A stretch of DNA of 64,000 nucleotides from Mycoplana rhizolycopersici. Lineage in GTDB: Bacteria; Pseudomonadota; Alphaproteobacteria; Rhizobiales; Rhizobiaceae. The translations under genes and the position numbers were made by a program. The stretch spans positions 186,001 to 250,000 of the forward strand of contig NZ_JABXYK010000008.1 in NCBI RefSeq assembly GCF_013378445.1, in the 5' to 3' direction. The notes beneath the pieces are model-generated. The model searched no databases, was not told the DNA's origin, and worked only from the letters and a program-made list of their open reading frames with translations. Position 1 is the stretch's first letter. Each line of letters begins with the position of its first letter. Of this stretch, positions 36,551-45,255 are shown piece by piece.

Positions 36551-37552
36551 ATGGCAAAGGCAATAGCAACCACCGCGACCGCAACGCTCTCCCGCCGCAA
36601 CATCCTGGCAGGGGCATTCGGCGCAGCCGCAACCGCCGCCGCAGTCGGCGCAGTCCAATCCCCCGCAAAGGCAGCTGACGCTGCCGCCCCCCAAACGAAG
36701 TCAGAAGGAGCAACGACCATGGCAAGCAGGATCATCACCCGCGACGGCGTCGAAATCTACTACAAGGACTGGGGTCCGAAGGACGGCCCCGTCGTCGTCC
36801 TTTCGCATGGCTGGCCGCTGTCGTCCGACAGCTGGGAGGCCCAGGCTTTCCACCTCGCCAACAACGGTTTCCGCGTCATCACCCATGACCGCCGCGGCCA
36901 TGGCCGCTCCAGCCAGCCCTGGGACGGCAACGACATGGACCACTATGCCGACGACCTCGCCGACCTGATCGAGCAGCTGGATCTGAACGACATATTCATC
37001 GCCGGCTTTTCCACCGGCGGCGGCGAGATCACCCGCTATATCGGCCGCCACGGCACCGGCCGCGTCAAGAAGGCCGGTCTTATCTCCGCCGTGCCGCCGC
37101 TGATGGTAAAGACCGACAAGAACCCCGGCGGCCTGCCGAAGGAGGTCTTCGACGGCATCCAGGCGGCGAGCCTGAAGGACCGCTCGCAGCTCTACAAGGA
37201 CATCGCTTCGGGTCCATTCTTCGGCTTCAACCGGCCGGGTGCAACCGCCTCGCAGGGCATGATCGACAGCTTCTGGCTGCAGGGTATGATGGGCGGCCAC
37301 AAGAACACCTACGACAGCATCGTCGCCTTCTCGCAGACCGACTTCACCGAGGACCTGAAGAAGTTCGACGTGCCGACGATCATCATCCATGGTGACGACG
37401 ACCAGATCGTCCCGATCGACGCAGCCGCCCGGGCCTCCAAGAAGCTCGTGCCCCATGCCATCCTGAAGGTCTATCCGGGCGCCCCGCACGGGATCACCGA
37501 TACCCACAAGGACCAGTTGAACGCCGACCTGCTGGAGTTCGCGAAGTCCTGA
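36551..37552 (+). CDS. Alpha/beta hydrolase (non-heme chloroperoxidase/arylesterase type) with Tat leader and internal start
   Basis: 333 aa from ATG 36551. Residues 13-42 form a twin-arginine leader (LSRRNILAG then Ala-rich to AKAADA). The core begins at [19 protein letters not shown] and carries HGWPLSS (86-92), DRRGHGRS (113-120), the nucleophile elbow GFSTGG with Ser154, and the later Asp and His in HGDDDQIVP and GAPHGI. The core alone (277 aa from ATG 36719) has the usual length of this family, and this second ATG has its own AAGGAG at 36705-36710. Both an exported and a cytosolic form are therefore possible. It is divergent from the GlxA-type regulator. Confidence 0.87.
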   Translation: MAKAIATTATATLSRRNILAGAFGAAATAAAVGAVQSPAKAADAAAPQTKSEGATTMASRIITRDGVEIYYKDWGPKDGPVVVLSHGWPLSSDSWEAQAFHLANNGFRVITHDRRGHGRSSQPWDGNDMDHYADDLADLIEQLDLNDIFIAGFSTGGGEITRYIGRHGTGRVKKAGLISAVPPLMVKTDKNPGGLPKEVFDGIQAASLKDRSQLYKDIASGPFFGFNRPGATASQGMIDSFWLQGMMGGHKNTYDSIVAFSQTDFTEDLKKFDVPTIIIHGDDDQIVPIDAAARASKKLVPHAILKVYPGAPHGITDTHKDQLNADLLEFAKS

Positions 37553-37644
37553 CCGGCACGGGCGCCAAGCGCATCGCTCTCACAAACCGGTATCGCTCCC
37601 ATGGGGGCGGTGCCGGGCTTACCCCCAGACGAAGGACGACGCCG

Positions 37645-38589
37645 ATGAACCACACCCTCGACCGCTCCGCATCCGCCTTCACCCGCCGCCAGCTTATGGC
37701 CGGCGGCGCCGCACTCGCCGCAAACGGCCTGCTTCCGAAGGGGGCATTTGCCGCCGAGGCCCATCGCTTCGACCACGGCCACTTCGACGTCACCGTCTTC
37801 AGCGACGGCTTTCTCACCCTGCCGGCAGAGGTCCTGCTTCCCGACGCCACCACCGAGGAACGCCTGCCGATCCTGAAGCGTCTCGGCGGCGACGCCGCCG
37901 GCGCCCCGGTGCAGGTCAACATCCCGCTGATCCGCGCGGGCGATGAACTCATCCTCGTCGACATCGGCTCCGGCACCAGCTTCCAGGACAGCGCCGGTAA
38001 GTTCGCCGGAAACCTGAGGGCCGCAGGCGTCGATCCCGACGCGATCACCAAGGTCGTGTTCACCCATGCCCATCCCGACCATTCCGGTGCGACACTCGGC
38101 CCGGACGGCAGGCTGCTCTATCCGAACGCCGACTATGTGGTCAGCGCTGCCGAATGGGAATTCTGGACCGACCGGGACTTCGAGAAGAGCCAGCCGGAGG
38201 CGCTGCACGGCTTCGCCCGCGGCGCAAGGCGCGACCTCCTCGCCGTCCGGGACCGGCTGCGGCTGGTGAAACCCGGCGACGAGGTCGTGCCCGGCATGAC
38301 GGTCCTCGATACCCCCGGCCACACGCCGGGCCACATCTCGCTGCATCTCGACGGCGGCGACGGCCTGATCGTGACGGGCGACGCCGCCACCAGCAACGTC
38401 ATCTTCTTCGAGCACCCCGACTGGCATTTCGGCTTCGACACCCAGGCCGAGACAGCGCTTGCGACCCGCAAGGCGCTGATCGACGAGGCGGCGAACAAGA
38501 AGACCAAGCTTCTCGGCTATCACTGGGCCTATCCCGGCGTTGGCTTCGCCGAGCGCAAGGGCGCCGCCTATCGCTTCGTCCCGGCATAG
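37645..38589 (+). CDS. MBL-fold metallo-hydrolase with Tat leader
   Basis: 314 aa. It has a twin-arginine leader (FTRRQLMAGGAALAANGLLP, cleavage near AFA-AEA at residue 37), then a metallo-beta-lactamase fold. Metal ligands are visible in HAHPDHSG (His141, His143, Asp145, His146), in TPGHTPGH, and in VTGDAA. It is exported folded to the periplasm, presumably with metal bound. It is 92 bases after the alpha/beta hydrolase on the same strand, so the two may share a transcript and a periplasmic detoxification or lactone/ester hydrolysis role. Substrate unknown. Confidence 0.87.
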   Translation: MNHTLDRSASAFTRRQLMAGGAALAANGLLPKGAFAAEAHRFDHGHFDVTVFSDGFLTLPAEVLLPDATTEERLPILKRLGGDAAGAPVQVNIPLIRAGDELILVDIGSGTSFQDSAGKFAGNLRAAGVDPDAITKVVFTHAHPDHSGATLGPDGRLLYPNADYVVSAAEWEFWTDRDFEKSQPEALHGFARGARRDLLAVRDRLRLVKPGDEVVPGMTVLDTPGHTPGHISLHLDGGDGLIVTGDAATSNVIFFEHPDWHFGFDTQAETALATRKALIDEAANKKTKLLGYHWAYPGVGFAERKGAAYRFVPA

Positions 38590-38705
38590 TGCCATAGCCG
38601 CTTCGCCCTGCCCTGCCCCGATTCTGGCTTTGCCAAGGGTCCGGGCTTTTCCTTTCGCCCATCGCTTCTATGTCTGTCCCTGTATAAAGGACGAAAGGGA
38701 ATGGA

Positions 38706-40415
38706 ATGAACGAACGACTGACGGTGGCGGCCGACACCATCCGCACCCTTGCGGTCGACCTGCCGGTCAATGCCACCTTCCACATCTGGCTGAAGGCGAC
38801 GGGGCACAACAGCTTGGGCTCCGTCTCCTTCGCCAACGCCCGCGGCAAGTTCGCCGAAGTGTCGATCGCCAATGCCGAGGAATACGGCCTGCGCATCTAT
38901 CAGGTCTTCGGCGGTGGTCACGTCGAACTGAGCTTCGACACGGCGACGACGTCGGTGTCGGTGATCTACTGGTTCACCGCGGCTGACGTGCTGGAGACCG
39001 GCATCACGGTCGTCCACACCAACCGCGGCAACGCGCCGCCGGAGCTTCCAGGCGGCTACCACTTCCGCCCGCCTTTCGGCTGGATGAACGATCCGAACGG
39101 CTTCGGCCGCTTCGACGGCCGCCCCCACCTCTTCTACCAGCACTATTCGCATGGCCTTCGCTGGAACACGATGCACTGGGGCCACGCGGTCTCCTCCGAC
39201 TACCTGCGCTGGCGCCACCTGCCGATCTTCCTCTTTCCCTCCGAGGACCTGACGGTGCGCCCCGACAAGCGCGGCGGCGCCTTCTCCGGCACCACCATCC
39301 CGCTGGTCGACGGCCCCGGCATCCGCGTCTTCTTCACCGAGCAGGTCGCCGACCGACAACCCGAGCAGCAGATCCAGCTCACTGCCACCTCCTCCGACCT
39401 GATCACCGCCGGACAGGCCGAGGTGGTCCTTGCCGGTCGCCCGACCGGTGAGGGCCTGACGCCGGACTTTCGCGATCCGTACGTGTTCCGTGGACCGGAC
39501 GGGCTATGGAAAATGCTGCTCGGCAGCCAGAGCGACGATGGCGGCGTCATCCTGCTCTACGAAACCGAGGACCGGGCGGCGGCGACCGGCTGGACCTATG
39601 TCGGCAAGCTTCTGGTCGAGGAGCGCTACCGCACCACCGCGATCGAATGCCCCTGCCTGTTGCCGCTCGACGGCCCGGCGACCAGCCGTTCGACCCGCTG
39701 GGTGCTCGTCTACGGGCTGATGAACAGCAAGGACGAGGAGACCGGCCGGCAGAACCTGACGATGGCCGATGTCGGCTGGTTCGACGGCCGCAGCTTCTCC
39801 AAGGAATTCGGGCAGGAGCTCGATTTCGGCACCGACAACTACGCCTTCCAGGCCTTCCTCGACGGCGACCGCGTGGTGGGGATTGGCTGGCTGGCCAACT
39901 GGGCCGACGCACATCCGGATATCGACTTCCCCACGGCCATGACGTTGCCACGCGCGATGCATCTCTCCGACGGCATGCTGCTGACGCCGCCGATCGGCGC
40001 GGCCGAAAGCCTGCGCAGCCGCATTCTCGACCGCACGCGGCTTTCGGCCGGCGAGACGGTTTCGTTCGACAACGGCTCCGTCGAGATCCTGTTCGATCTG
40101 GACGAGGCCGGGGCGACTTTCGAGCTGGAGCTCGATCACCCCGGGGCGGCGATCGCCGTCTTTCGCGACCAGCACGGCCTCGGCATCCGCTATGAGCGCG
40201 ACGGCGGGCCGGCGTCGCCGCTCTACGTCGCCCACGGCGCCAATCCGCGGCGGGTGCGCGTCTTCCTCGACTACGGCTCGATCGAGGTCTTCGCCGACCG
40301 CGGCCGTTGGGTCGGGACGAAGCGCATCGACGGCTTCGAGCCGATCCGCGCCGCCCGCTTCAGTGCAGGCGCGCAAAGCGTGGTGCAGGCAACGGTTTGG
40401 GCCTTGAAGCTCTGA
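38706..40415 (+). CDS. Glycoside hydrolase family 32 (beta-fructosidase)
   Basis: 569 aa. The GH32 signature WMNDPNG is at residues 126-132 (nucleophile Asp129), with FRDP as transition-state stabiliser and IECPC as the acid/base region. A five-bladed propeller is followed by the C-terminal beta-sandwich with VFLDYGSIEVFADRG. About 115 residues before the propeller form an extra beta-rich N-terminal domain. There is no signal peptide, so it cleaves imported fructosides (sucrose, inulin or levan fragments) in the cytoplasm, unless exported by another route. No sugar transporter or fructokinase is adjacent. Confidence 0.9.
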   Translation: MNERLTVAADTIRTLAVDLPVNATFHIWLKATGHNSLGSVSFANARGKFAEVSIANAEEYGLRIYQVFGGGHVELSFDTATTSVSVIYWFTAADVLETGITVVHTNRGNAPPELPGGYHFRPPFGWMNDPNGFGRFDGRPHLFYQHYSHGLRWNTMHWGHAVSSDYLRWRHLPIFLFPSEDLTVRPDKRGGAFSGTTIPLVDGPGIRVFFTEQVADRQPEQQIQLTATSSDLITAGQAEVVLAGRPTGEGLTPDFRDPYVFRGPDGLWKMLLGSQSDDGGVILLYETEDRAAATGWTYVGKLLVEERYRTTAIECPCLLPLDGPATSRSTRWVLVYGLMNSKDEETGRQNLTMADVGWFDGRSFSKEFGQELDFGTDNYAFQAFLDGDRVVGIGWLANWADAHPDIDFPTAMTLPRAMHLSDGMLLTPPIGAAESLRSRILDRTRLSAGETVSFDNGSVEILFDLDEAGATFELELDHPGAAIAVFRDQHGLGIRYERDGGPASPLYVAHGANPRRVRVFLDYGSIEVFADRGRWVGTKRIDGFEPIRAARFSAGAQSVVQATVWALKL

Positions 40416-40428
40416 GAACGTCCCTCGC

Positions 40429-40908
40429 TCACGTCGCCCTGGCGTAGGCGAGGACGAAGAGGACAAGCGACCCGATCGAGGTGACCGTGCGGACGTGGTT
40501 CCACGCCGTCCAGCTGCCCAGATAGGTTTTCCACAGGGCCTCGCCTTCCGGGCTCGCCGGGTTCACCGCGGCGAGCGCGTCGTTCATCGGCACATTGAAG
40601 ACGATGGTGACGCCGAGCGTGCCGACCAGGAAGAGCACAGCAGCACCGATCGCAAGAGCGCTGCCGGCAGTTCCGTTCAGCAAGGCAAGGACGACGATTG
40701 CCACCGCGAGCAAGGCCGTACCCATGAAGGCGGCAAAAAACAGCGGGTTCTGGATCACCACGTTGATCGCGTTCATCGCCGCGATGCCTTCGCCCGCCGG
40801 CAGTCGCGCCAGCGCCGCCATGATGCACACCGAAAAGATGAAGAACAGGCCGGCATTCAGGCCCGCACCGACCGTGGCGACGAGGAGAAGCAAGGTATAG
40901 GCGGCCAC
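40429..40908 (-). CDS. DUF1772 (anthrone oxygenase-like) membrane protein
   Basis: 159 aa with four membrane helices: an opening YTLLLLVATVGAGLNAGLFFIFS, then PLFFAAFMGTALLAVAIVVL, then an Ala-rich helix, and a C-terminal helix. The sequence VTIVFNVPMNDALA and W..YL..WTAWNHVRT is typical of DUF1772. The GTG at 40908 has GGAGG five bases upstream; a longer frame to 41022 lacks such support. It is convergent with the GH32 gene. Function unknown. Confidence 0.82.
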   Translation of the reverse strand: MAAYTLLLLVATVGAGLNAGLFFIFSVCIMAALARLPAGEGIAAMNAINVVIQNPLFFAAFMGTALLAVAIVVLALLNGTAGSALAIGAAVLFLVGTLGVTIVFNVPMNDALAAVNPASPEGEALWKTYLGSWTAWNHVRTVTSIGSLVLFVLAYARAT

Positions 40909-41142
40909 GGGATCCTCCGAATCTGCTGGCAGGGCGCAAGCATGCAACCCGGCGACAGCTATACCAGCTCTCGTCCGCGTGATCACCGACAGTTGAACGC
41001 AATTGCTGATCGGCCCCGGCAAATGCCTGTGCTACAGTCTTCGCTTGCACGGTTGGCGCCTGAACCGCGCCGCGCATCGCCGCCCTGTTCCGCATTTCCG
41101 TCCCGAACGGCAGCGGACGTTTCCGCAGGAGGGAAATGCAGG

Positions 41143-41940
41143 ATGCTGCTTGCCGCACTCGCCATGTTCATCAGCGTGACCGCCCATGGCGAGACGTCTA
41201 CCGTCGCCGCCGAAAGCGGGGCAGTCGTCGATCTGGAACTTGTTCTTGCCGTCGATGTTTCCGGCTCGATGGATCTGGAGGAGGCGCAGGTCCAGCGCGC
41301 CGGCTATGTCTCCGCCCTCACCCACCCCGAGTTCCTTGCCGCGATCCGCGAGGGCTATAACGGCCGCATCGCGCTCAGCTACTACGAATGGGGCGGTACC
41401 ATCAGCGCGAGTTCGCGAATGCCCTGGACGCTGATCGAAACGGCCGAGGACGCACGGCGCTTTGCCCAGATGATCAAGGAGCGCCCATTCGCATCGATGC
41501 GCGGCACCTCCCTGTCGGCCGCGCTCGCCTATGGTTCCACGCTTTTCGAAGGCAACGGATATGCCGGCGCCCGGCGGGTGATCGACGTTTCCGGTGACGG
41601 ACCCAACAATTACGGCGCGCCCGTGGCGCCGGCCCGCGACGCGGCGACGGCGCTCGGCATCGTGGTCAACGGTCTTGCCATCATGATCCGCCCTTCCGCC
41701 GGGTACGGTCCTCTGGACCGCTATTATGCCGACTGCGTCATCGGCGGCCCCGGCGCCTTCGTCGTCTCGGTGCAGGAGCCGGAGGACTTTGCGATCGCCA
41801 TTCGCCGCAAGCTGGTGCTCGAGGTCAGCGGCCGCCTGCCCCCGCCCAACGTCTTCGCTGCGGCCGGCGACAGCGATTGTATGATCGGCGAGAAGCTCCG
41901 GCCGGGCTTCGACCAGTACTATCCGGAATTAAACCGCTGA
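41143..41940 (+). CDS. DUF1194 (VWA-like) exported protein
   Basis: 265 aa. After a leader (MLLAALAMFISVTAHG) comes a von Willebrand factor A-like domain whose metal site motif DVSGSM is at residues 38-43, with the later MRGTSLSAALAYG and VIDVSGDGPNN segments completing the MIDAS-like pattern. GGAGGG at 41128-41133 is nine bases before the ATG. The family is widespread in rhizobia with unknown role; metal-dependent protein binding in the periplasm is the structural expectation. It is a single gene. Confidence 0.86.
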   Translation: MLLAALAMFISVTAHGETSTVAAESGAVVDLELVLAVDVSGSMDLEEAQVQRAGYVSALTHPEFLAAIREGYNGRIALSYYEWGGTISASSRMPWTLIETAEDARRFAQMIKERPFASMRGTSLSAALAYGSTLFEGNGYAGARRVIDVSGDGPNNYGAPVAPARDAATALGIVVNGLAIMIRPSAGYGPLDRYYADCVIGGPGAFVVSVQEPEDFAIAIRRKLVLEVSGRLPPPNVFAAAGDSDCMIGEKLRPGFDQYYPELNR

Positions 41941-42187
41941 GACGCTGAACAATTTCAGCTCGATGCCTGCCCCACTCCTGGCCACCCCGCTTCCGGCGCC
42001 CACTCTTCAGGCATGACCAGCGGTTGAAAGGCCGTCCGGCAGGCCTAGCGACGACGAACGGACGCACCGCGTCAACGCCTGTTTTGCCGCTCGAGGGGAC
42101 TCCGCGGCAGTTGCCGGCAACAGTGACCGAGAGCCACCATCAGAACACGAGCTATCGCAACCTATTCCTTTCTTTATGAAAATATGT

Positions 42188-42193
42188 TATAAT
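42188..42193 (+). promoter_or_regulatory. Candidate -10 element of the Rieske gene promoter
   Basis: A perfect TATAAT directly abuts the operator-like dyad at 42193-42208, in an AT-rich pocket within otherwise GC-rich DNA. The -35 is weak (TTCCTT at the expected distance), as expected for an inducible promoter. It lies in the 286-base gap after the DUF1194 gene, in which no gene is visible. Confidence 0.45.
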
Positions 42194-42208
42194 TGAATGA
42201 ACGTTCAG
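42193..42208. promoter_or_regulatory. TetR/BetI-type operator, site A
   Basis: TTGAATGAACGTTCAG contains the perfect 10-bp palindrome TGAACGTTCA. It shares 10 of 16 positions, with identical spacing, with sites B (45045) and C (52154). It overlaps the start of the -10 side and the first in-frame ATG, arguing that translation begins at 42227. Confidence 0.6.
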
Positions 42209-42226
42209 CAAAATATGGGGAAGAAG

Positions 42227-43417
42227 ATGAATGAAGTGATCCGTGACATCTCCATTCCGAACGACTGGGAACGCAGCGGCCTGCCGGGATGGTGCTACCA
42301 CAGCGCCGCTCTGCTGGAGCTGGAAAAGCAGCATGTTTTCCGGGAGCACTGGCAGATCGCCTGCCACGTCTCCGACGTCGCCGAACCCGGCAACTACATC
42401 ACGCTGGACGTGATCGGCGAGCGCGCCCTGATCCTTCGCGATCAGGACGGAGAGATCAAAGCGTTCCACAATATCTGTCGCCACCGCGGCTCGCGTCTCG
42501 TTGCAGACAGGAGCGGCACCTGCCGCAACGCCCTCGTCTGCCCGTTTCACGGCTGGGTCTACAATCTCGACGGCACGCTGCGCGGGGCCGCACGGCCCCG
42601 CTCCTTCCCGCCCATGGACAAGCACGAATTCGCGCTGAAGACGATCGAATGCGAGGTCTGGCAGGGCTTCGTCTTCATTCGCTTCGCCACCGGCCCGCAA
42701 GCGTCCGTGGCCGAAATCATGCGCCCGTTCGAGGCGGAACTGTCGCACTACCGCCCCGCCGAGATGGTGCCCGCCGGCGAAATCCACACGCAGGAAACGC
42801 CGGTCAACTGGAAGTCTGTGCGCGACGTGGACAATGAGGGCTACCACGTGGCGATGGCCCATCCCGCGCTGCAGGATCTCTACGGCTCGACCTATTACGA
42901 CGAGCCCTTCGTCGACGGACTCTGCCGCTCGTTCGCCACCTACAATCCCCATGCCGGGCGCAGATGGAGCGTCGGGCGCTACGTCAAGATCGCACCCGAG
43001 AACAAGACCCTGCCGGACCATCTGCGCAAGGCCTGGATTTACTTCGGCATCTTCCCCAACGCCGTGATCGCCGTCACGCCGGAAAGCCTGCAGTTCTACC
43101 AGGAATTCCCGATCTCCGTCGGCCGCACCCTGCTGCGCGGCGGCGTGTACCGCTACCGCGACGAAAGCCGCGAACAGGCCGCCGCCCGCTATCTCGCCGC
43201 CCGCATCGACCGCGACACGCAGGCCGAGGACGTGCAACTGACCATCTGGTCGAACGAGGCCATGACCTCTGACGCCTTCGCCGGCTTCTATCTGTCGGAC
43301 CTCGAATACGGCGTGCGGACGCACCACGACCACCTGCGGAAAGTCCTGCCGGTGATGAACCTGGCAGCCCCGCCGGCAGAGAGGGACATGGCGGAGAAAA
43401 ATGCGGCCATGCGCTGA
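42227..43417 (+). CDS. Rieske non-heme iron oxygenase alpha subunit
   Basis: 396 aa from ATG 42227, chosen because GGGGA lies five bases upstream and because the earlier ATG (42197) is inside an operator. The Rieske ligands are Cys84-X-His86 (CRHRGS) and Cys105-X2-His108 (CPFHGW). The mononuclear iron motif is VRDVDNEGYHVAMAHPAL, differing from the GbcA-like EN-x2-E pattern of the other Rieske protein in this window. It is monocistronic, controlled by operator A, and convergent with the aminotransferase. The substrate is probably the methylated amine handled by this locus; no reductase partner gene is present. Confidence 0.86.
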   Translation: MNEVIRDISIPNDWERSGLPGWCYHSAALLELEKQHVFREHWQIACHVSDVAEPGNYITLDVIGERALILRDQDGEIKAFHNICRHRGSRLVADRSGTCRNALVCPFHGWVYNLDGTLRGAARPRSFPPMDKHEFALKTIECEVWQGFVFIRFATGPQASVAEIMRPFEAELSHYRPAEMVPAGEIHTQETPVNWKSVRDVDNEGYHVAMAHPALQDLYGSTYYDEPFVDGLCRSFATYNPHAGRRWSVGRYVKIAPENKTLPDHLRKAWIYFGIFPNAVIAVTPESLQFYQEFPISVGRTLLRGGVYRYRDESREQAAARYLAARIDRDTQAEDVQLTIWSNEAMTSDAFAGFYLSDLEYGVRTHHDHLRKVLPVMNLAAPPAERDMAEKNAAMR

Positions 43418-43464
43418 GGCGGGTGGCTGCAACATTCCCGCCATCCCCTTTCGGCACAGTCGCT

Positions 43465-43491
43465 AAAAAGAGAGCCCGCTTTCGCGGGCTC
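43465..43491 (-). terminator. Terminator of the aminotransferase gene
   Basis: Perfect 8-bp stem GAGCCCGC / GCGGGCTC with a 4-base loop at 43472-43491. On the minus strand it is followed by TCTTTTTAG, giving a U-tract. It separates the convergent Rieske and aminotransferase genes. Confidence 0.85.
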
Positions 43492-43542
43492 AAAATGTCG
43501 GGGTCGGGAATGAGTGACCCGACAGGCCGGCAGGGCGCGGCC

Positions 43543-44970
43543 TCAACCGCGCCACAGTCCTTCCCGAACAAGGTCGTCCATCGTCAGCTCGATGCCGCGG
43601 CGAAGGATCGCCGCCATGTCGTCGATCTGGCCGGTACTGATCGTCAACGGCGGCGACATCACGCACATGTTGATGAGCGGCCGCACCAGCAGGCCGAGTT
43701 CCTGGCAGTGATTGTCGATGCGCTTGCCCACCTCGAGGTCGAGCGTCAGCGGATTGTTGCTCACCCGGTCGGCCACACATTCCACGCAGGCCATCAGCCC
43801 CATGCCACGCACTTCGCCGACCAGCGGAAGTTCTTCCAAAGCCTTCAGGCTGGATTGGAAATGGCCGGATACCGAGCGTGCGTGCTCCAAAAGCCCGTCT
43901 TCGAGAAGATCGAGGTTCTTCAAGGCCACGGCGCATCCGACCGGATGGCTCGAATAGGTGAGCCCGTGCGCGAACATCGCCTCCGAATGATTGGAGCGGC
44001 GCAGTTCCTCCAGAAGACGCCCGGCGATCATCACGCCGCCGAGCGGGAAATAACCTGACGTCACGCCCTTGGCGAAGGTGATCATGTCCGGATCGAGGCC
44101 GAATACCTCCTGCGAGGCAAAGACGTGCCCGAGCCTTCCGAAGGCGGTCACCACCTCGTCGGCGATGAAGAGGATGTCGTTTTGTCGGCACAGTTCGCGA
44201 ATGCGTCGCAGATAGCCGTCCGGCGGAACGATGACGCCGCCCGATGCCATCACCGGTTCGGCGACGAAGGCGCCGATGCGCTCGGCGCCGACCGTCTCGA
44301 TCACGTCCAGGAACTCGGCCACCAGATAGTCGCAGAACTCCGCCGCCGCCACGCCGTCCGGCCGACGGAACGGATTGGGACAGCTCAGCTTGACCACCTG
44401 TTCGCCGGCGCCGTCCATCCAGTCCTGGTCGCGCGGCCGCCCGTTCAGCGAGGCCGAGAGATAGGTGGAGCCATGATAGGCACCCTGGCGCGAGACGATG
44501 AGCTTCTTCTCGCCCCGTCCCTTCACATTGTTGGCAAATTGCATGAAACGCAGCGCGGTCTCCACCGCCGAGGAGCCGCCGGTCGTGTAGAACACGTGGT
44601 CGAGCCCGTCGGGCGCATGGCCGGCCAGCCGTCCGGACAGGCGTGCTGCGGGCGCGTTGGTCGTGTACCAGGGCGAATTGTAGGAAAGCTCCATCGCCTG
44701 CGCCGCCATGACTTCGGCCAGTTCCTTGCGCCTGTGCCCGGCATTGACGCACCACATGCCGGCAGGTCCGTCGATCAGCTTGCGCCCGGCGGCGTCGGTG
44801 ACGTAGATGCCATCGCCGCCCTCGAGCCGGCCGCGGGCTTCCGCACCGATAGAGCCCGACACGGGCCAGGGCTGCACCAGATGGCGCTCGGCCAGCAGCG
44901 TCAGTTCGTCCGCAGCCTCCTCCACCTTTGCCCCGCCCTGCATTCCGGTCGTCTTCGGTATCGCGGCCAT
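43543..44970 (-). CDS. Class III PLP-dependent aminotransferase
   Basis: 475 aa. The fold-type I ornithine/omega-aminotransferase pattern is clear: YTTGGSSAVETAL, then YHGSTYL, DEVVTAFGRLG with the pyridine-contact Asp271, and the Schiff-base Lys301 in FAKGVTSGYFPLG. It resembles the taurine/putrescine/beta-alanine-pyruvate aminotransferase group. The ATG at 44970 is preceded by GGAG six bases upstream; the open frame continues to 45060 but runs into operator B. It is divergent from the transporter operon and would deaminate the primary amine produced by demethylation. Confidence 0.88.
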   Translation of the reverse strand: MAAIPKTTGMQGGAKVEEAADELTLLAERHLVQPWPVSGSIGAEARGRLEGGDGIYVTDAAGRKLIDGPAGMWCVNAGHRRKELAEVMAAQAMELSYNSPWYTTNAPAARLSGRLAGHAPDGLDHVFYTTGGSSAVETALRFMQFANNVKGRGEKKLIVSRQGAYHGSTYLSASLNGRPRDQDWMDGAGEQVVKLSCPNPFRRPDGVAAAEFCDYLVAEFLDVIETVGAERIGAFVAEPVMASGGVIVPPDGYLRRIRELCRQNDILFIADEVVTAFGRLGHVFASQEVFGLDPDMITFAKGVTSGYFPLGGVMIAGRLLEELRRSNHSEAMFAHGLTYSSHPVGCAVALKNLDLLEDGLLEHARSVSGHFQSSLKALEELPLVGEVRGMGLMACVECVADRVSNNPLTLDLEVGKRIDNHCQELGLLVRPLINMCVMSPPLTISTGQIDDMAAILRRGIELTMDDLVREGLWRG

Positions 44971-45017
44971 CCTACGCTCCAGATATGTTGAAAACGCCAA
45001 ATCATCATTCAACGCAA

Positions 45018-45037
45018 TGAAAAGAATATTCTTTTCA
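45018..45037. promoter_or_regulatory. Perfect palindrome in the aminotransferase/transporter divergent region
   Basis: A perfect dyad with GAAAAGAAT and ATTCTTTTC as its inner 18 bases, extended by one more pair to 20 bases. It lies eight bases from operator B and 48 bases before the aminotransferase start. It could be a second regulator site or part of the minus-strand promoter. Confidence 0.5.
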
Positions 45038-45044
45038 CGACATA

Positions 45045-45060
45045 TTGAATGTTCGTTCAA
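45045..45060. promoter_or_regulatory. TetR/BetI-type operator, site B
   Basis: TTGAATGTTCGTTCAA, with 6-bp arms ATTGAA/TTCAAT when extended to 45044-45061. It is in the 285-bp region between the aminotransferase and the transporter operon and can control both. It shares its invariant positions with sites A and C. Confidence 0.62.
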
Positions 45061-45255
45061 TCAATATTGCAGAATTAGCGCTTGATTTCAATGGCGGTTT
45101 GCGCTCATCTTTCGCCAGGGAACAGCAACAGCCGAAAAGGCGGTCGAAATGAAATCGGCATCACAGGCAGACGGGCTCTGTCCCGGGTTCCAGATTCGGA
45201 TGCAGGGCCGGATCCGCATGCAGGGAAAGGCTCATATCCAGGGAAAGCCCCGGCG

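Noticed and set aside
42197-42226. ATG at 42197 as start of the second Rieske gene
   Set aside because: It lies inside the operator-like dyad and directly after the -10 element and has no ribosome site. The ATG at 42227 has GGGGA at good distance.
44971-45060. Extension of the aminotransferase by 30 residues to position 45060
   Set aside because: The extension covers the palindrome and operator B, and the ATG at 44970 has a proper ribosome site.
45082-45255. 58-residue N-terminal extension of the PotB-class permease
   Set aside because: The sequence is low-complexity and unlike permease N-termini. It reads as leader DNA.
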